This document shows, one piece after another, positions 7,823-16,421 of a stretch of 64,000 nucleotides of DNA. Under the pieces are notes generated by a model, which was given only the letters and a program-made list of their open reading frames with translations, did no database searches and was not told the DNA's origin. Source of the DNA: Chitinophagaceae bacterium (lineage in GTDB: Bacteria > Bacteroidota > Bacteroidia > Chitinophagales > UBA10324); contig JADKFU010000004.1 of assembly GCA_016717285.1 (NCBI GenBank), forward strand, positions 620,001 to 684,000, written 5' to 3'. Made by a program: the position numbers and the translations under genes. Every line of letters begins with the position of its first letter. Positions within the stretch are counted from its first letter, which is position 1.

Positions 7823-9528
7823 GACCTGGGTAAATTTAAGATGACTATGAATTCTGTTCCTTCATTCAGACGGCTCCTGCAACTGATTTTTCCATTGAGC
7901 AATTCAAGATATTTAGAAACAATGTGTAATCCGAGACCTGTTCCTTTTATGTTCGCTGCATTTCTCCCCCTGAAAAACCTGCCGAAAAGATGTTCCTGGT
8001 CTTCTTTTGAAATGCCGATGCCACTGTCTTTTACTGAAAAGCGGAAATACTCTTTGTTCAATGCAGAGGTGACCGTAACGATGCTGTCTTCATCAGAAAA
8101 TTTGATGGCATTGGTAATCAGGTTGATCAGGATATTCTTCAGCAAATGTTTATCGGTTAACATCAAATGTTCGCCCTCATGCACATACACTATTTTCTGC
8201 CCTTCTCTTTGAATGTTATCAAATTCATGAATAACTTCTGCAAAGAAATCCGGAATATTCAATTCCTCCCGTTTCATGAGCACCACTCCTTCCTCAATTT
8301 TTCCGAGCGACAGAAAATCTTCCAGTATATCCGTGAGGTTTCTGACATTCTCCTTTATTCTGTTCACGTGTTTCGATCTGTTTTCCTGTTCTCCTGTGTT
8401 TATATACCGTTCAATGAGCGCCGCGGAAGACAGGATACTGCTAAGTGGTGTTCTGAATTCATGTGATGCCATGGAAACAAACCTGGATTTCAAATCTCCC
8501 AACTCTCTTTCCTTCTCCAATGCCAGGCGAAGCTCCTCGCGGCTTAGTTCCAATTGGCGCAATGTTTCCCGCAAAGCAAGTGTACGCTCTTCCACTCTTC
8601 TTTCAAGCTGAACATTCAACTGCCTGATTTCATTGGCAAATTTTTCCAACTCATCCCGCTGTTTCCGAATGGAGTCTTCATTTTGTTTGCGGATGGTGAT
8701 ATCGATTACAAAAGCAATCACAAAGAGTTCGTTCTCTATCTTATAACTGCTCAGGCTGATTTCAACAGGAAATTTTGTTCCATCACTTTTTTGTGCAAAC
8801 AGGTTCCGGTCTTCACCCATCGGCCTCGGAGAAGGATGTTCCATAAACGAATGGCGATGGTGAACATGGCGCGCGTGGAACTTTGAAGGGATGAGCTTTT
8901 CAACTTTTTCACCGACTAATTTTTCGGCCGAATACCCGAATAATTTTTCGGCCATGGAATTAACCATTGTAATCTCTCCATTGGCACGCGCCACCACTAC
9001 GCCAACAGTTGCATGATTGAACAATGCTTCAAACTTTTGCTTTTCAAGTAAGCTGACTTCACTGTTGCGGACCAATTGGTCAATATTAGCAATACTCACA
9101 AGGTATAATTCCTGTTCATCCTGCCTGAAAGGAATGATCTTCATTTCTCCCCAAAAAGCCCGGCCTTTCATGGTAAAAAATTCCTTTAGTTCGCTTTGAG
9201 CAAATACCGGCTTCTGTTCCGGCATCCTGCTTCCGTTTTCCAGTATCAAAGATGTTATTTTCGAAAACGGTGAGGGTGAAATCGTAGACAATTCCTGGAG
9301 GTTCTTCGTCTCGAACATCTTCAGGCCTGCATCATTCACCATGGTAAATAAACCATTCGCTACCACTCCAATAAAGTTTGGAGCAGTGTCGAGAATAGTT
9401 TCCAGCATTGCTGATTGTAAAAAAGGAGACTGCTCCACAGTATTGCTTGTATTTGGCTGACCGATATACAAAGATAAGGTTGGATTGTTAGAAAAATGGG
9501 TAACCTGAAAATTTGGAAAGTGCAACAT
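7819..9528 (-). CDS. PAS-domain sensor histidine kinase (soluble)
   Basis: Encodes 569 residues with no membrane segment, so it senses a cytoplasmic signal. Two PAS domains are visible at about 40-155 and 160-285. The second has 'ATVGVVVARANGEITMVN' and a His-rich 'FHARHVHHRHSF', followed by a coiled coil at about 285-345. The HisKA H-box has H356 in 'SMASHEFRTPLSSIL'. The HATPase domain has an N-box 'NLITNAIKF', G1 'DSGIGIS' and G2 'GTGLGLHIV'. It is translationally coupled to the receiver-Crp regulator downstream and lies after nosY in the same direction. A tandem operator pair sits about 100-130 bp upstream, suggesting autoregulation. A later in-frame ATG (residue 41) is an alternative start. 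Confidence 0.93.
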   Translation of the reverse strand: MLHFPNFQVTHFSNNPTLSLYIGQPNTSNTVEQSPFLQSAMLETILDTAPNFIGVVANGLFTMVNDAGLKMFETKNLQELSTISPSPFSKITSLILENGSRMPEQKPVFAQSELKEFFTMKGRAFWGEMKIIPFRQDEQELYLVSIANIDQLVRNSEVSLLEKQKFEALFNHATVGVVVARANGEITMVNSMAEKLFGYSAEKLVGEKVEKLIPSKFHARHVHHRHSFMEHPSPRPMGEDRNLFAQKSDGTKFPVEISLSSYKIENELFVIAFVIDITIRKQNEDSIRKQRDELEKFANEIRQLNVQLERRVEERTLALRETLRQLELSREELRLALEKERELGDLKSRFVSMASHEFRTPLSSILSSAALIERYINTGEQENRSKHVNRIKENVRNLTDILEDFLSLGKIEEGVVLMKREELNIPDFFAEVIHEFDNIQREGQKIVYVHEGEHLMLTDKHLLKNILINLITNAIKFSDEDSIVTVTSALNKEYFRFSVKDSGIGISKEDQEHLFGRFFRGRNAANIKGTGLGLHIVSKYLELLNGKISCRSRLNEGTEFIVILNLPRS

Positions 9529-9625
9529 CTCTCACCAGATTTCTTAGAAAGCCCGGTTCACGCCAGCCTTTCTATTTGGCGCATTCTGAAATGGATAAAA
9601 TTAAAACCACCTCAAACCAGAAAAC

Positions 9626-9639
9626 ATGACTTCAATCAC
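9626..9639. promoter_or_regulatory. Crp/Fnr-type operator, proximal copy upstream of the kinase
   Basis: ATGACTTCAATCAC contains the core TGAC-N4-ATCA. Its centre at 9632.5 is about 104 bp before the kinase start and 22 bp from the next copy. Confidence 0.6.
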
Positions 9640-9647
9640 AAGAGTGA

Positions 9648-9661
9648 ATGACAAAAGTCAT
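9648..9661. promoter_or_regulatory. Crp/Fnr-type operator, distal copy upstream of the kinase
   Basis: ATGACAAAAGTCAT is a perfect inverted repeat (ATGAC / GTCAT). The identical 14-mer occurs again at 16385-16398 before ccoI, which argues against chance. Confidence 0.7.
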
Positions 9662-9799
9662 GATTGAAATTTTAGGTTGCCTTTGTGAAATAAAATTTAG
9701 CAGCGGTTATCTGGAGGGGTATACTTATGAATATCTATTGCAATGATTTTACCCGATATGAACCCTGCTAAAGTTTACGTAACAGAGCACTAACAATTA

Positions 9800-10567
9800 T
9801 CATAAGTCTTTATGGTTGAATTTTCGCAATGCCAGGCCAAAAGGAATCACTATCCAAAGCAACATGATAAAAACAGAATAAATAATGCCGAAGCCATTGC
9901 CAAAGAACTGTTTGAATACTGCTCCTGTATATCCCATCAATGCAGCAACATCCAGTTTCAATAATATTAAAATTCTACCGAGATCAATTGGATTAAGCGA
10001 ACTCAAGATGATCATGGGTTGCTCCAGCGGATACTCAGTGAATTGAAAAAGCAAAAACAAGAGAATGCCATCATAGATGAGTGCAAAATAAAACCAAAGC
10101 ATGATCGACACGCCGATTCCTTTTGCTTTGTCACGGGTAACAACGGAGGCGAGCACTGCAAGCGAAACAAAAATTGCGGTAAGCGCACTTCCTGTTAAGA
10201 GCAGAAAAACTCCGGCTAATGTTCCATCAAAAACCAGCACCGGAATTCCAACACCAATAAAAAATGAAAGCAGGAGTGAAAAACACAACCCCGAGAAAAT
10301 ACTCACGAGCAAATTGGTTCTGCGAATAGGTTGCGCCAAAAGCAATTCTATAAACTCCGCAGCATTGTAAATGTAAATGGTGGCAAACACGATACTGATG
10401 AGCGGAACGATGATCAGGATTATATAAAGCAGGGAAAGCAATCCCTTATCCGGATTATCTTCCAGGTTAAAAACACTGAAGGAGATCAGCAACAATAAAA
10501 AAGTGTACGCAATCATGATGCGGTTTCGCATGATATCAATAATTACGTATTTGATGATTTTCTGCAT
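9800..10567 (-). CDS. nosY: ABC transporter permease of the nos cluster (NosY)
   Basis: Encodes 255 residues, with about six hydrophobic segments spread along the chain ('MIAYTFLLLLISF', 'LLYIILIIVPLISIVFATIYIY', 'LFSGLCFSLLLSFFIGVGI' region and others). It matches the length and layout of NosY/ABC-2-type permeases. With NosF and NosD it forms the DFY complex that supplies sulfur for the CuZ site of N2O reductase. It follows nosF with a 4-bp gap, so it is in the same operon, and is the last nos gene before the kinase. Identity rests on position as much as on sequence. Confidence 0.88.
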   Translation of the reverse strand: MQKIIKYVIIDIMRNRIMIAYTFLLLLISFSVFNLEDNPDKGLLSLLYIILIIVPLISIVFATIYIYNAAEFIELLLAQPIRRTNLLVSIFSGLCFSLLLSFFIGVGIPVLVFDGTLAGVFLLLTGSALTAIFVSLAVLASVVTRDKAKGIGVSIMLWFYFALIYDGILLFLLFQFTEYPLEQPMIILSSLNPIDLGRILILLKLDVAALMGYTGAVFKQFFGNGFGIIYSVFIMLLWIVIPFGLALRKFNHKDL

Positions 10568-10571
10568 TTGA

Positions 10572-11279
10572 TTATTCTTCTCTCATCACTGCTGCGATGG
10601 CTTTAGATAGTTTTGTTTCAGCAGTATCATTTCTCAACTCTTCTACTGATTTGTGAAATTTTAATTTTCCGTCCTGCAGGTAAATCACCTGTGTCACCAC
10701 CTCATCCAGATCGCTGAGAATATGTGAAGTAATCAGAATGAGTTTGCCCTGTTCTTTTTCTTTCCGGATTTTTTCTTTCAGTATTTCAGACGACAATGGA
10801 TCAAGACCTGCAGTTGGCTCATCAAGAATCATTACATCAGGGTTAAAGAGAAACGCAAGTGCAGCACTTACTTTCTGCCGCGTGCCGCCTGAAAGCGTCC
10901 GCATTCTTTTTTCCATCAGCGCATACAGCCCGAATTGCTCCATCAACTCTTCATCAAAGGAAACCACATCATCCTTTCGCAAGTCTCTCATCATAGCAAA
11001 TACCTGTTTCATGGTCATGTTATCTGGAAAGCGACCGCTTTGTGGCATGTAACCTACTTTTCTCCGGTACTTCCAGTCCTTTGCAATATTCTTTTCATCA
11101 AAAAAAATCTCTCCTCCGCCAGGAACCACCATTCCCAGGATACATTTGATCAAAGTGGTTTTGCCTGAACCGTTTGGACCAATCAGTGCAACGCATTCAC
11201 CACGTTTACACCAGATGGAAATTCCATCCAGCGCTTTCAATCCTCCAAATGATTTAGTAAGATTATTTACAGTAATCAT
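10572..11279 (-). CDS. nosF: ABC transporter ATPase of the nos cluster (NosF)
   Basis: Encodes 235 residues, a complete ABC ATPase. Walker A is 'GPNGSGKTT', the signature 'LSGGTRQKVSAAL', Walker B 'VMILDEPTAGLDP' and the switch His is in 'LITSHILSD'. It energises the NosDFY complex needed for CuZ maturation. It overlaps nosD by 4 bp (ATGA) and sits 4 bp before nosY. Confidence 0.93.
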   Translation of the reverse strand: MITVNNLTKSFGGLKALDGISIWCKRGECVALIGPNGSGKTTLIKCILGMVVPGGGEIFFDEKNIAKDWKYRRKVGYMPQSGRFPDNMTMKQVFAMMRDLRKDDVVSFDEELMEQFGLYALMEKRMRTLSGGTRQKVSAALAFLFNPDVMILDEPTAGLDPLSSEILKEKIRKEKEQGKLILITSHILSDLDEVVTQVIYLQDGKLKFHKSVEELRNDTAETKLSKAIAAVMREE

Positions 11280-12520
11280 GTCGTCAATGGTTTCATCGCC
11301 GGAGTTGCATCCAAAAAATTTTCCGGTGTTATCGTCGGAATAATTTTCTCCACATTGTCGAGCAACGTTACCATAAAACTATGCAACAGCATCATGGCTT
11401 CAGGCACCTGTTCGGTTAACATGCTGTAGAATGTAATGGGATGAAACGGAACATCTCCCACGCCGTTGCGGTCAAGATCATATCCCAGGTATTTATCCCA
11501 ATAATTTCCGGCAAGCACATTAAGCACCAACGATCCGTTGGTAGCAACATCAAAGGTATTCGACATAAAATTATTCGCGCGGATCGTGTTGCCACTGCAA
11601 CTTGCCTGCATACGCATTGCTGTTCCGTTTTTTGAAAAGTCGTTGTTCAAAACTTCAATCCGGTTGGTTCCTTCCATGTAAATGCCTGACGTATTCTGGC
11701 TGAATTGGTTTCCTTTCACGTAGCTGTCAGAAATTTCCTTCATCAGAATTCCGTAGGATGCACTGCCCCAGTTTTCAGAAAACGTATTGTTGGTCATGGT
11801 AACATTATGCGAAAACATTACGGCGCAGCCGGAGCCATTTCCTGTAAAAAAATTCTTATCGAAAATGTTACTGTGTGAAAACATGAAATGCAATCCATAA
11901 CGCACGTTGTGTATACTCCTGTTTTCTGATATAACCGAATTGGATACAAACTCGAAATAAATTCCATCACGGTGTCCGGTAATCGTATTGCCTGATATTA
12001 TCATGCTGTCGCAATGCCAGCAGTGAATTCCATTGCCTGACTTCATTTCGTCAGCACCCTTTGCCAGAAAACGATTGTTGATGATAAAACATTTAGTGGC
12101 GCTGAGATTGTAAACTCCGAAGTAAGTGTCGTCAAAGAAATTATGCCTGATTACAACATGATGGACATAATAAATTTTGATGGCTGACATTTCCGCAATA
12201 TCTGAATACCCGGAACGGATGAGGTGAAATCCATCAATCACCACGTCATTTGATTTCACGGAAATGATCTCAAACCGGTCTTCACCATCCAGCACCGGCA
12301 TATTGTTGCCGAGTAACACAATTGCTTTTTCTATTACGATGTTTTTTTCCTGATAGGTTCCCTTCGAAACCAGGATCGTATCTTTTGCTTTCGCAATCCG
12401 AAGCGCTTCCTTTATTGATTTTAATTTACCCTGCTCACCCACTTTCCAAACCGTTGCATGAATTGCCGGACTGATAAACAGAAAGGAAACTACCAAGATG
12501 AACTTTGCCACCATTTTCAT
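11276..12520 (-). CDS. nosD: Periplasmic copper-site maturation protein NosD
   Basis: Encodes 414 residues with an N-terminal signal peptide (cleavage near 'ISPAIHA'). The mature part is a right-handed parallel beta-helix, visible as repeated 'N-x-I/F-x-x-N' rungs such as 'GNTITGHRDGIYFEFVSNSVISEN' (split over several turns), typical of the NosD/CASH family. It acts in the periplasm with NosF and NosY in assembling the CuZ centre of NosZ. It lies 22 bp after nosL and overlaps nosF. Confidence 0.93.
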   Translation of the reverse strand: MKMVAKFILVVSFLFISPAIHATVWKVGEQGKLKSIKEALRIAKAKDTILVSKGTYQEKNIVIEKAIVLLGNNMPVLDGEDRFEIISVKSNDVVIDGFHLIRSGYSDIAEMSAIKIYYVHHVVIRHNFFDDTYFGVYNLSATKCFIINNRFLAKGADEMKSGNGIHCWHCDSMIISGNTITGHRDGIYFEFVSNSVISENRSIHNVRYGLHFMFSHSNIFDKNFFTGNGSGCAVMFSHNVTMTNNTFSENWGSASYGILMKEISDSYVKGNQFSQNTSGIYMEGTNRIEVLNNDFSKNGTAMRMQASCSGNTIRANNFMSNTFDVATNGSLVLNVLAGNYWDKYLGYDLDRNGVGDVPFHPITFYSMLTEQVPEAMMLLHSFMVTLLDNVEKIIPTITPENFLDATPAMKPLTT

Positions 12521-12542
12521 GCAGATATATTGCGCGATTTTT

Positions 12543-13592
12543 TTACTGCTTCGAAAGTTGTTTCCAGGTTATTACTTCACCACCCAATTGCTGCTGAATT
12601 TTTTTCAGACTGTCTGTGACTGCAAAAGTTGCCACATTGCCGTTCATGGGCGAACCCAGCTTTGGGCTTGACAAAAAAAATGCGTTTTCAGTGTTTACAA
12701 ATTTATGATCGCCGGAAAAATCAGTGAGATAAGCGGCCGCTGCCTTTTGATTTTTAAATGCTTCAGACTGCAGATAAGCCAGCAGGCAATGTGCATCGTC
12801 AAAACGCATCACTTTCCCTTTTGCAGTTATTAGTTCACCGGCAAACTTTGCATCCATTATAGTCATCTTACAATTGTCGCAATTATCCGCACCGTATTTT
12901 ATGGGTTGCGGCGACTGACTGCAACTACTCAATGACAGTGAAATAAAAGCAAAAAAGGGAATCACAAACATCAATGTCAGCTTACTGCTTTTCTTTGCAA
13001 TCTTTCTCTCCTGAAAAAAATCCCACAGGGCTGATCCAATAATTAAGGCGCCGCAGATGGCAAAAATAAATCCACCGATATCAGGAAATGAAAACGCGCT
13101 GAAATTCAACAATTGCTTATATCCGATAAGAGGTGGTTGATAAGCCATGCCGGGAACCTGTATCGGTGCAGACGGATCAAGATTGTGTCCATAGGCGTAT
13201 TCCCAAAAGTAGAAATCGGTTAGTGAAACAGCCGCAATGATCACGAACAGTATTGCATATAGCCGAAGAAAGATTCTTCTGTTAAGAAATAAAACCAGCA
13301 AGCCAAGCAGTGCATAACCAATGATTACAAAGGGCAGTATTTTAAATTCAATGAAATCCTCATCGTGAAGTGTTTTCATGCCAATGTAGTGATTCAGTCC
13401 ATTAATGATGGCAACATCACCCGTGAGTTTGGTTGCCCAGATCTTCATCGTCAAACCTTCGGGATATTGTGGTGCTACCAGTGATATTTTCCATATAGGA
13501 AGAAAAAGTACCGTTGCCATTGCAAGGGAAGCAATGAGAACAATTACTCTGAACACAAACGATAACTTATGCTTCATAAAATTCAGTTTCAA
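12543..13592 (-). CDS. nosL: Fusion of a multi-span membrane domain with NosL copper chaperone
   Basis: Encodes 349 residues. Residues 1-200 carry about four membrane spans (near 12-32, 86-104, 108-124, 172-190) and an extracytoplasmic loop rich in Pro. Residues 204-222 form another hydrophobic segment ending in a lipobox-like 'LSLSSC' (C224). From there the protein is NosL: C238xxC241-K-M243, then 'VMRFDDAHCLLAYL' and 'DFSGDHKFVNTENAFFLSSP'. It looks as if an upstream membrane gene was joined in frame to a nosL still carrying its own lipoprotein signal. NosL delivers Cu(I) to apo-NosZ. The N-terminal half may play the role of the membrane protein usually encoded between nosZ and nosD in clade II clusters; that is inference. 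Confidence 0.87.
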   Translation of the reverse strand: MKLNFMKHKLSFVFRVIVLIASLAMATVLFLPIWKISLVAPQYPEGLTMKIWATKLTGDVAIINGLNHYIGMKTLHDEDFIEFKILPFVIIGYALLGLLVLFLNRRIFLRLYAILFVIIAAVSLTDFYFWEYAYGHNLDPSAPIQVPGMAYQPPLIGYKQLLNFSAFSFPDIGGFIFAICGALIIGSALWDFFQERKIAKKSSKLTLMFVIPFFAFISLSLSSCSQSPQPIKYGADNCDNCKMTIMDAKFAGELITAKGKVMRFDDAHCLLAYLQSEAFKNQKAAAAYLTDFSGDHKFVNTENAFFLSSPKLGSPMNGNVATFAVTDSLKKIQQQLGGEVITWKQLSKQ

Positions 13593-13635
13593 CGCATTAA
13601 AATTGATCTGCTGTTTTTTGGTTCAGTCCTATCGT

Positions 13636-13668
13636 AAAAAGGAGCAGCGGATCTTAGCTCGCTGCTCC
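13636..13668 (-). terminator. Intrinsic-terminator-like hairpin between nosZ and nosL
   Basis: On the minus strand a perfect 9-bp stem (GGAGCAGCG / CGCTGCTCC) with a 10-base loop is followed by TTTTT. It lies in the 100-bp gap after nosZ. Since the nosL-nosD-nosF-nosY genes continue beyond it, it would act as a partial terminator, leaving more nosZ message than accessory message. Confidence 0.65.
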
Positions 13669-13692
13669 GGTACAACAGAACTAAATAGTCTA

Positions 13693-15675
13693 TTACGGAT
13701 TCAGCGGCGGCGCTTGCTGCCCTGTGCTGAAACTGATCGGAAGCGTACTTCCCGCAGGAGATACTCTCATGTAACCTTGCATTTCCTGATGCAAAGCGCT
13801 GCAAAAGTCAGTGCAATAGAATGGAACTATACCGACCTGATCTGGTACAAATTTCAGTGTTTGCGTTTCGCCGGGCATAATGAGAATTTCCGCGGTATTC
13901 GCACCTTTTATTGCGAAGCCATGCGGCACATCCCAGTCCTGTTCGAGATTGGTGACATGGAAATAAACTTCATCCCCCAATCTTACTCCTTCAATGTTGT
14001 CGGGTACAAAGTGTGAGCGAATAGCAGTTGCATACACGTCAATTCTGTTTCCCTTGCGCTCTACCCTCGCTTCCTTTTCACCTTTTGCAACAAAAGGGTT
14101 TTTGTTTTCTTCAATCTTGAAAAATTTAACGGAGTTTTTGGAAATCACATCCGCAGCAACGGCCTGTGCATAATGCGGTTCACCCACGGTTGGAAAATCA
14201 AGAATCAATCTCATTTTGTCACCCGAAATATCATACAACTGTGCGCTCTGTGCCAATTCCGGTCCGGTTGGCAGGTACCGGTCTTTTGTAATCTTATTAT
14301 AAGCAATTACATATTTCGGATTGGGCTTACGGGAATCGCCACCGGGAATACAAAGGTGACCAATGGAATAGTAAGTCGGAGCCCTGTCAAGAACGGTGAG
14401 ATCTTTGATATTCCATTTCACTATTTCTGACGAAACGAAAAATGAAGTGTACGCATTTCCTTTTCCATCAAACTCAGTATGTAACGGACCAAGGCCGGGT
14501 TTTTTCACTTCACCATACAATACTGATTCATACTTAAGAACAGGAATGCTGTCGTAATTGCCAATGAAATCCTTTTTAGCAATGGCATCCATCATCTTTG
14601 TAAAGGAGAACACCGGTATTACTGCGGCGAGCTTTCCGCTGCCGACAATGTATTCGCCGGTTGGATCCACATCGCATCCATGCGGCGACTTGGGACATGG
14701 GATGAAATATACAATCCCTTCAAGCCCTGTGGGGTCAAGCACGGTAACTTCATTTTCAATAGTTGAAGTGGCCATATGTGTTTCGTCACTGTAAACATTG
14801 TGCGCATACTGCACTTTTTCCACCCTTCCTTTTCCGGCTTTCAGATATTCTTCCGCTTTTTTCCAGTTTACAGCCATGATAAAATCTTTATCTTTTTGCG
14901 ATGCATTTACTTCGAGCAAAGTATTGGCCTGTTCTGTATTGTAACAGGAAAAGAAAAACCAACCATGCGACGGTCCTTTTCCGGCGTGACTCAAATCAAA
15001 ATTTACTCCGGGCAGCAATAACTGAAAAGCAATCTTCATTCTTCCGTTCGTCTGATCAACACTGATGAAACTTACGGTGCCATGGAAATTCTTTTTATAG
15101 GTATTGATTGGCACATCGCGTTCTTTTCCCATGGGAATACTGAACCTTGTTCCGGCAATTACATACTCGGTATTTTCTGTTATAAAGGGTGAAGAGTGGT
15201 TGCCTGCGCTGTTGGGTATTTCAATGATCTCATCCGTACGGAAAGTGGCAAGATTGATGCGCGCGATGCGTGGAGTGTTGTTGCCATTTCCAAAAACCCA
15301 TCTTCCATCTATTTCACCATTCGTTTGCGATAACTCAGTGTGATGCAAATCATCCCAGGGCACAAAGCCGTGAGAAGTATTCAGCATTGGGGAAGTATTT
15401 TCATTGAAGCCATATCCGCTTTCGGCAGATTGTGTAAATACCGGAATGATACGCAGCAACCTGCCGGAAGGCAATCCATACACTCCCATTTGCCCGTTGA
15501 AACCACCCGAAACAAAGTTGTAGAATTCATCATACTTTCCTGGTGCTACATACACTTCTTGTGCGGCATCACCTGAAATGGCCTGTGCGGCATTTTTAGT
15601 TTTGCATGACTTCAGCAAAAAAGCCATGGCTATCACTGTGGTTATCACCAGCAGGTATTTAATGGAAGTTTTCAT
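13693..15675 (-). CDS. nosZ: Nitrous oxide reductase, clade II (Sec/lipoprotein type)
   Basis: Encodes 660 residues from the ATG at 15675; an upstream in-frame TTG at 15684 is less likely. NosZ reduces N2O to N2 in the periplasm. The N-terminus has no twin-arginine motif but a hydrophobic segment ending 'FLLKSC' (C24), i.e. a Sec-type lipoprotein signal, as in clade II enzymes. CuZ-site histidines are seen in 'DLHHTELS', 'SPHGCDVDP', 'GLGPLHTEFD', 'GEPHYAQA' and 'SDETHMA'. The C-terminal CuA domain has 'CTDFCSALHQEM' (C621, C625, H629, M632) and 'DVPHGFAI'. All Cu ligands appear intact. It sits 40 bp after the cytochrome c gene, with a terminator-like hairpin downstream. Confidence 0.96.
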   Translation of the reverse strand: MKTSIKYLLVITTVIAMAFLLKSCKTKNAAQAISGDAAQEVYVAPGKYDEFYNFVSGGFNGQMGVYGLPSGRLLRIIPVFTQSAESGYGFNENTSPMLNTSHGFVPWDDLHHTELSQTNGEIDGRWVFGNGNNTPRIARINLATFRTDEIIEIPNSAGNHSSPFITENTEYVIAGTRFSIPMGKERDVPINTYKKNFHGTVSFISVDQTNGRMKIAFQLLLPGVNFDLSHAGKGPSHGWFFFSCYNTEQANTLLEVNASQKDKDFIMAVNWKKAEEYLKAGKGRVEKVQYAHNVYSDETHMATSTIENEVTVLDPTGLEGIVYFIPCPKSPHGCDVDPTGEYIVGSGKLAAVIPVFSFTKMMDAIAKKDFIGNYDSIPVLKYESVLYGEVKKPGLGPLHTEFDGKGNAYTSFFVSSEIVKWNIKDLTVLDRAPTYYSIGHLCIPGGDSRKPNPKYVIAYNKITKDRYLPTGPELAQSAQLYDISGDKMRLILDFPTVGEPHYAQAVAADVISKNSVKFFKIEENKNPFVAKGEKEARVERKGNRIDVYATAIRSHFVPDNIEGVRLGDEVYFHVTNLEQDWDVPHGFAIKGANTAEILIMPGETQTLKFVPDQVGIVPFYCTDFCSALHQEMQGYMRVSPAGSTLPISFSTGQQAPPLNP

Positions 15676-15715
15676 ATCTGTCAATTTACTTTAAGGTTTA
15701 AGAGTATTTATAATA

Positions 15716-16213
15716 TTATTTAACACCATCATTCTGACGCATAAATTCAAGTACTTTTCTGGCGTCATCATCATTAAGGTTTTGATTTGGCATTCTGATA
15801 AGGCAGGTCTCCAGCATCGCTTGTGCCGCAGCATCTTTATTCAACATTTCATCGGTATTGGTCGCAAAATTCATGATCCACTCAGGTGCTCTTCTTGTTG
15901 TCACACCCTTCCAGCCAGGACCTACCAGCCGTTCATCAGTCAGTTTATGGCAACTGTAGCATTTCAATTCAAACACTGTTTTGCCGGCTGTTGCCAATGG
16001 AACATCAAGTGTTGCAGGAAGGTCAACATGCGTGAATTTGCCGATGCCTCTTTTGTTTTCAGCTTCATCATTTAATTCAGGATGATCTGTGGTTTTGTTT
16101 TCCGGCTGATAGGTATCACCTGATTCATTTTGGTCTGCATTGCTATTCTGTGAATCGTTTGAACAGGAAAAAGCAAAGGCCAGCACCGAGATCGCGAGAA
16201 GGTATTTTTTCAT
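15716..16213 (-). CDS. Lipoprotein mono-haem cytochrome c, first gene of the nos operon
   Basis: Encodes 165 residues from the ATG at 16213, chosen because it begins the lipoprotein signal (MKKYLLAISVLAFAFSC); the frame runs upstream to 16237. A low-complexity Asn/Asp/Glu linker follows, then a class I cytochrome c domain with the haem motif CYSCH, 'LVGPGWKGV' and a probable Met ligand in 'IRMPNQNLND'. It probably donates electrons to NosZ, as do the c-type cytochromes of clade II clusters (nosC1/nosC2-like). It heads the operon; a perfect inverted repeat lies 52 bp upstream. Confidence 0.88.
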   Translation of the reverse strand: MKKYLLAISVLAFAFSCSNDSQNSNADQNESGDTYQPENKTTDHPELNDEAENKRGIGKFTHVDLPATLDVPLATAGKTVFELKCYSCHKLTDERLVGPGWKGVTTRRAPEWIMNFATNTDEMLNKDAAAQAMLETCLIRMPNQNLNDDDARKVLEFMRQNDGVK

Positions 16214-16264
16214 AGGGATGGAATTAATTGGTGACAAATATCCTGCGTCTCAAAATAGTGATTT

Positions 16265-16278
16265 ATGATTTAAATCAT
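16265..16278. promoter_or_regulatory. Crp/Fnr-type operator upstream of the cytochrome c-nosZ operon
   Basis: ATGATTTAAATCAT is a perfect inverted repeat. Its centre (16271.5) is about 58 bp before the cytochrome c start at 16213, compatible with a class II activator position and a short leader. Confidence 0.65.
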
Positions 16279-16286
16279 GTTTTACC

Positions 16287-16300
16287 CTAACATACATCAT
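16287..16300. promoter_or_regulatory. Degenerate second operator copy upstream of the nos operon
   Basis: CTAACATACATCAT keeps a perfect right arm (ATCAT) and a left arm with one core change (TAAC for TGAC). Its centre is again 22 bp from its neighbour, which is the main reason to list it. Confidence 0.4.
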
Positions 16301-16384
16301 ATTCTTTAACCAGTTCAAACGGAATAACCCATCAACCGACTTATTAATAGTTTATGGTCTGAACAAAAGATCTTCAATGATAAA

Positions 16385-16398
16385 ATGACAAAAGTCAT
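16385..16398. promoter_or_regulatory. Crp/Fnr-type operator upstream of ccoI
   Basis: ATGACAAAAGTCAT is identical to the site at 9648-9661. Its centre lies only about 30 bp before the ccoI ATG. I see no second copy 22 bp away here, though an extra half-site ATGAT lies at 16377-16381. Confidence 0.65.
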
Positions 16399-16421
16399 TA
16401 TTTGTTGAATACTCCTGTTGC

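Noticed and set aside
13405..14016. Plus-strand open frame of about 200 codons antisense to the nosL/nosZ junction
   Set aside because: It runs opposite to two well-supported nos genes, has no recognisable domain and no ribosome-binding site; it is a shadow frame.
16231..16244. GTGACAAATATCCT as a third site in the nos promoter
   Set aside because: It has a mismatch in the right arm and its offset from the good site is 34 bp, not 22.
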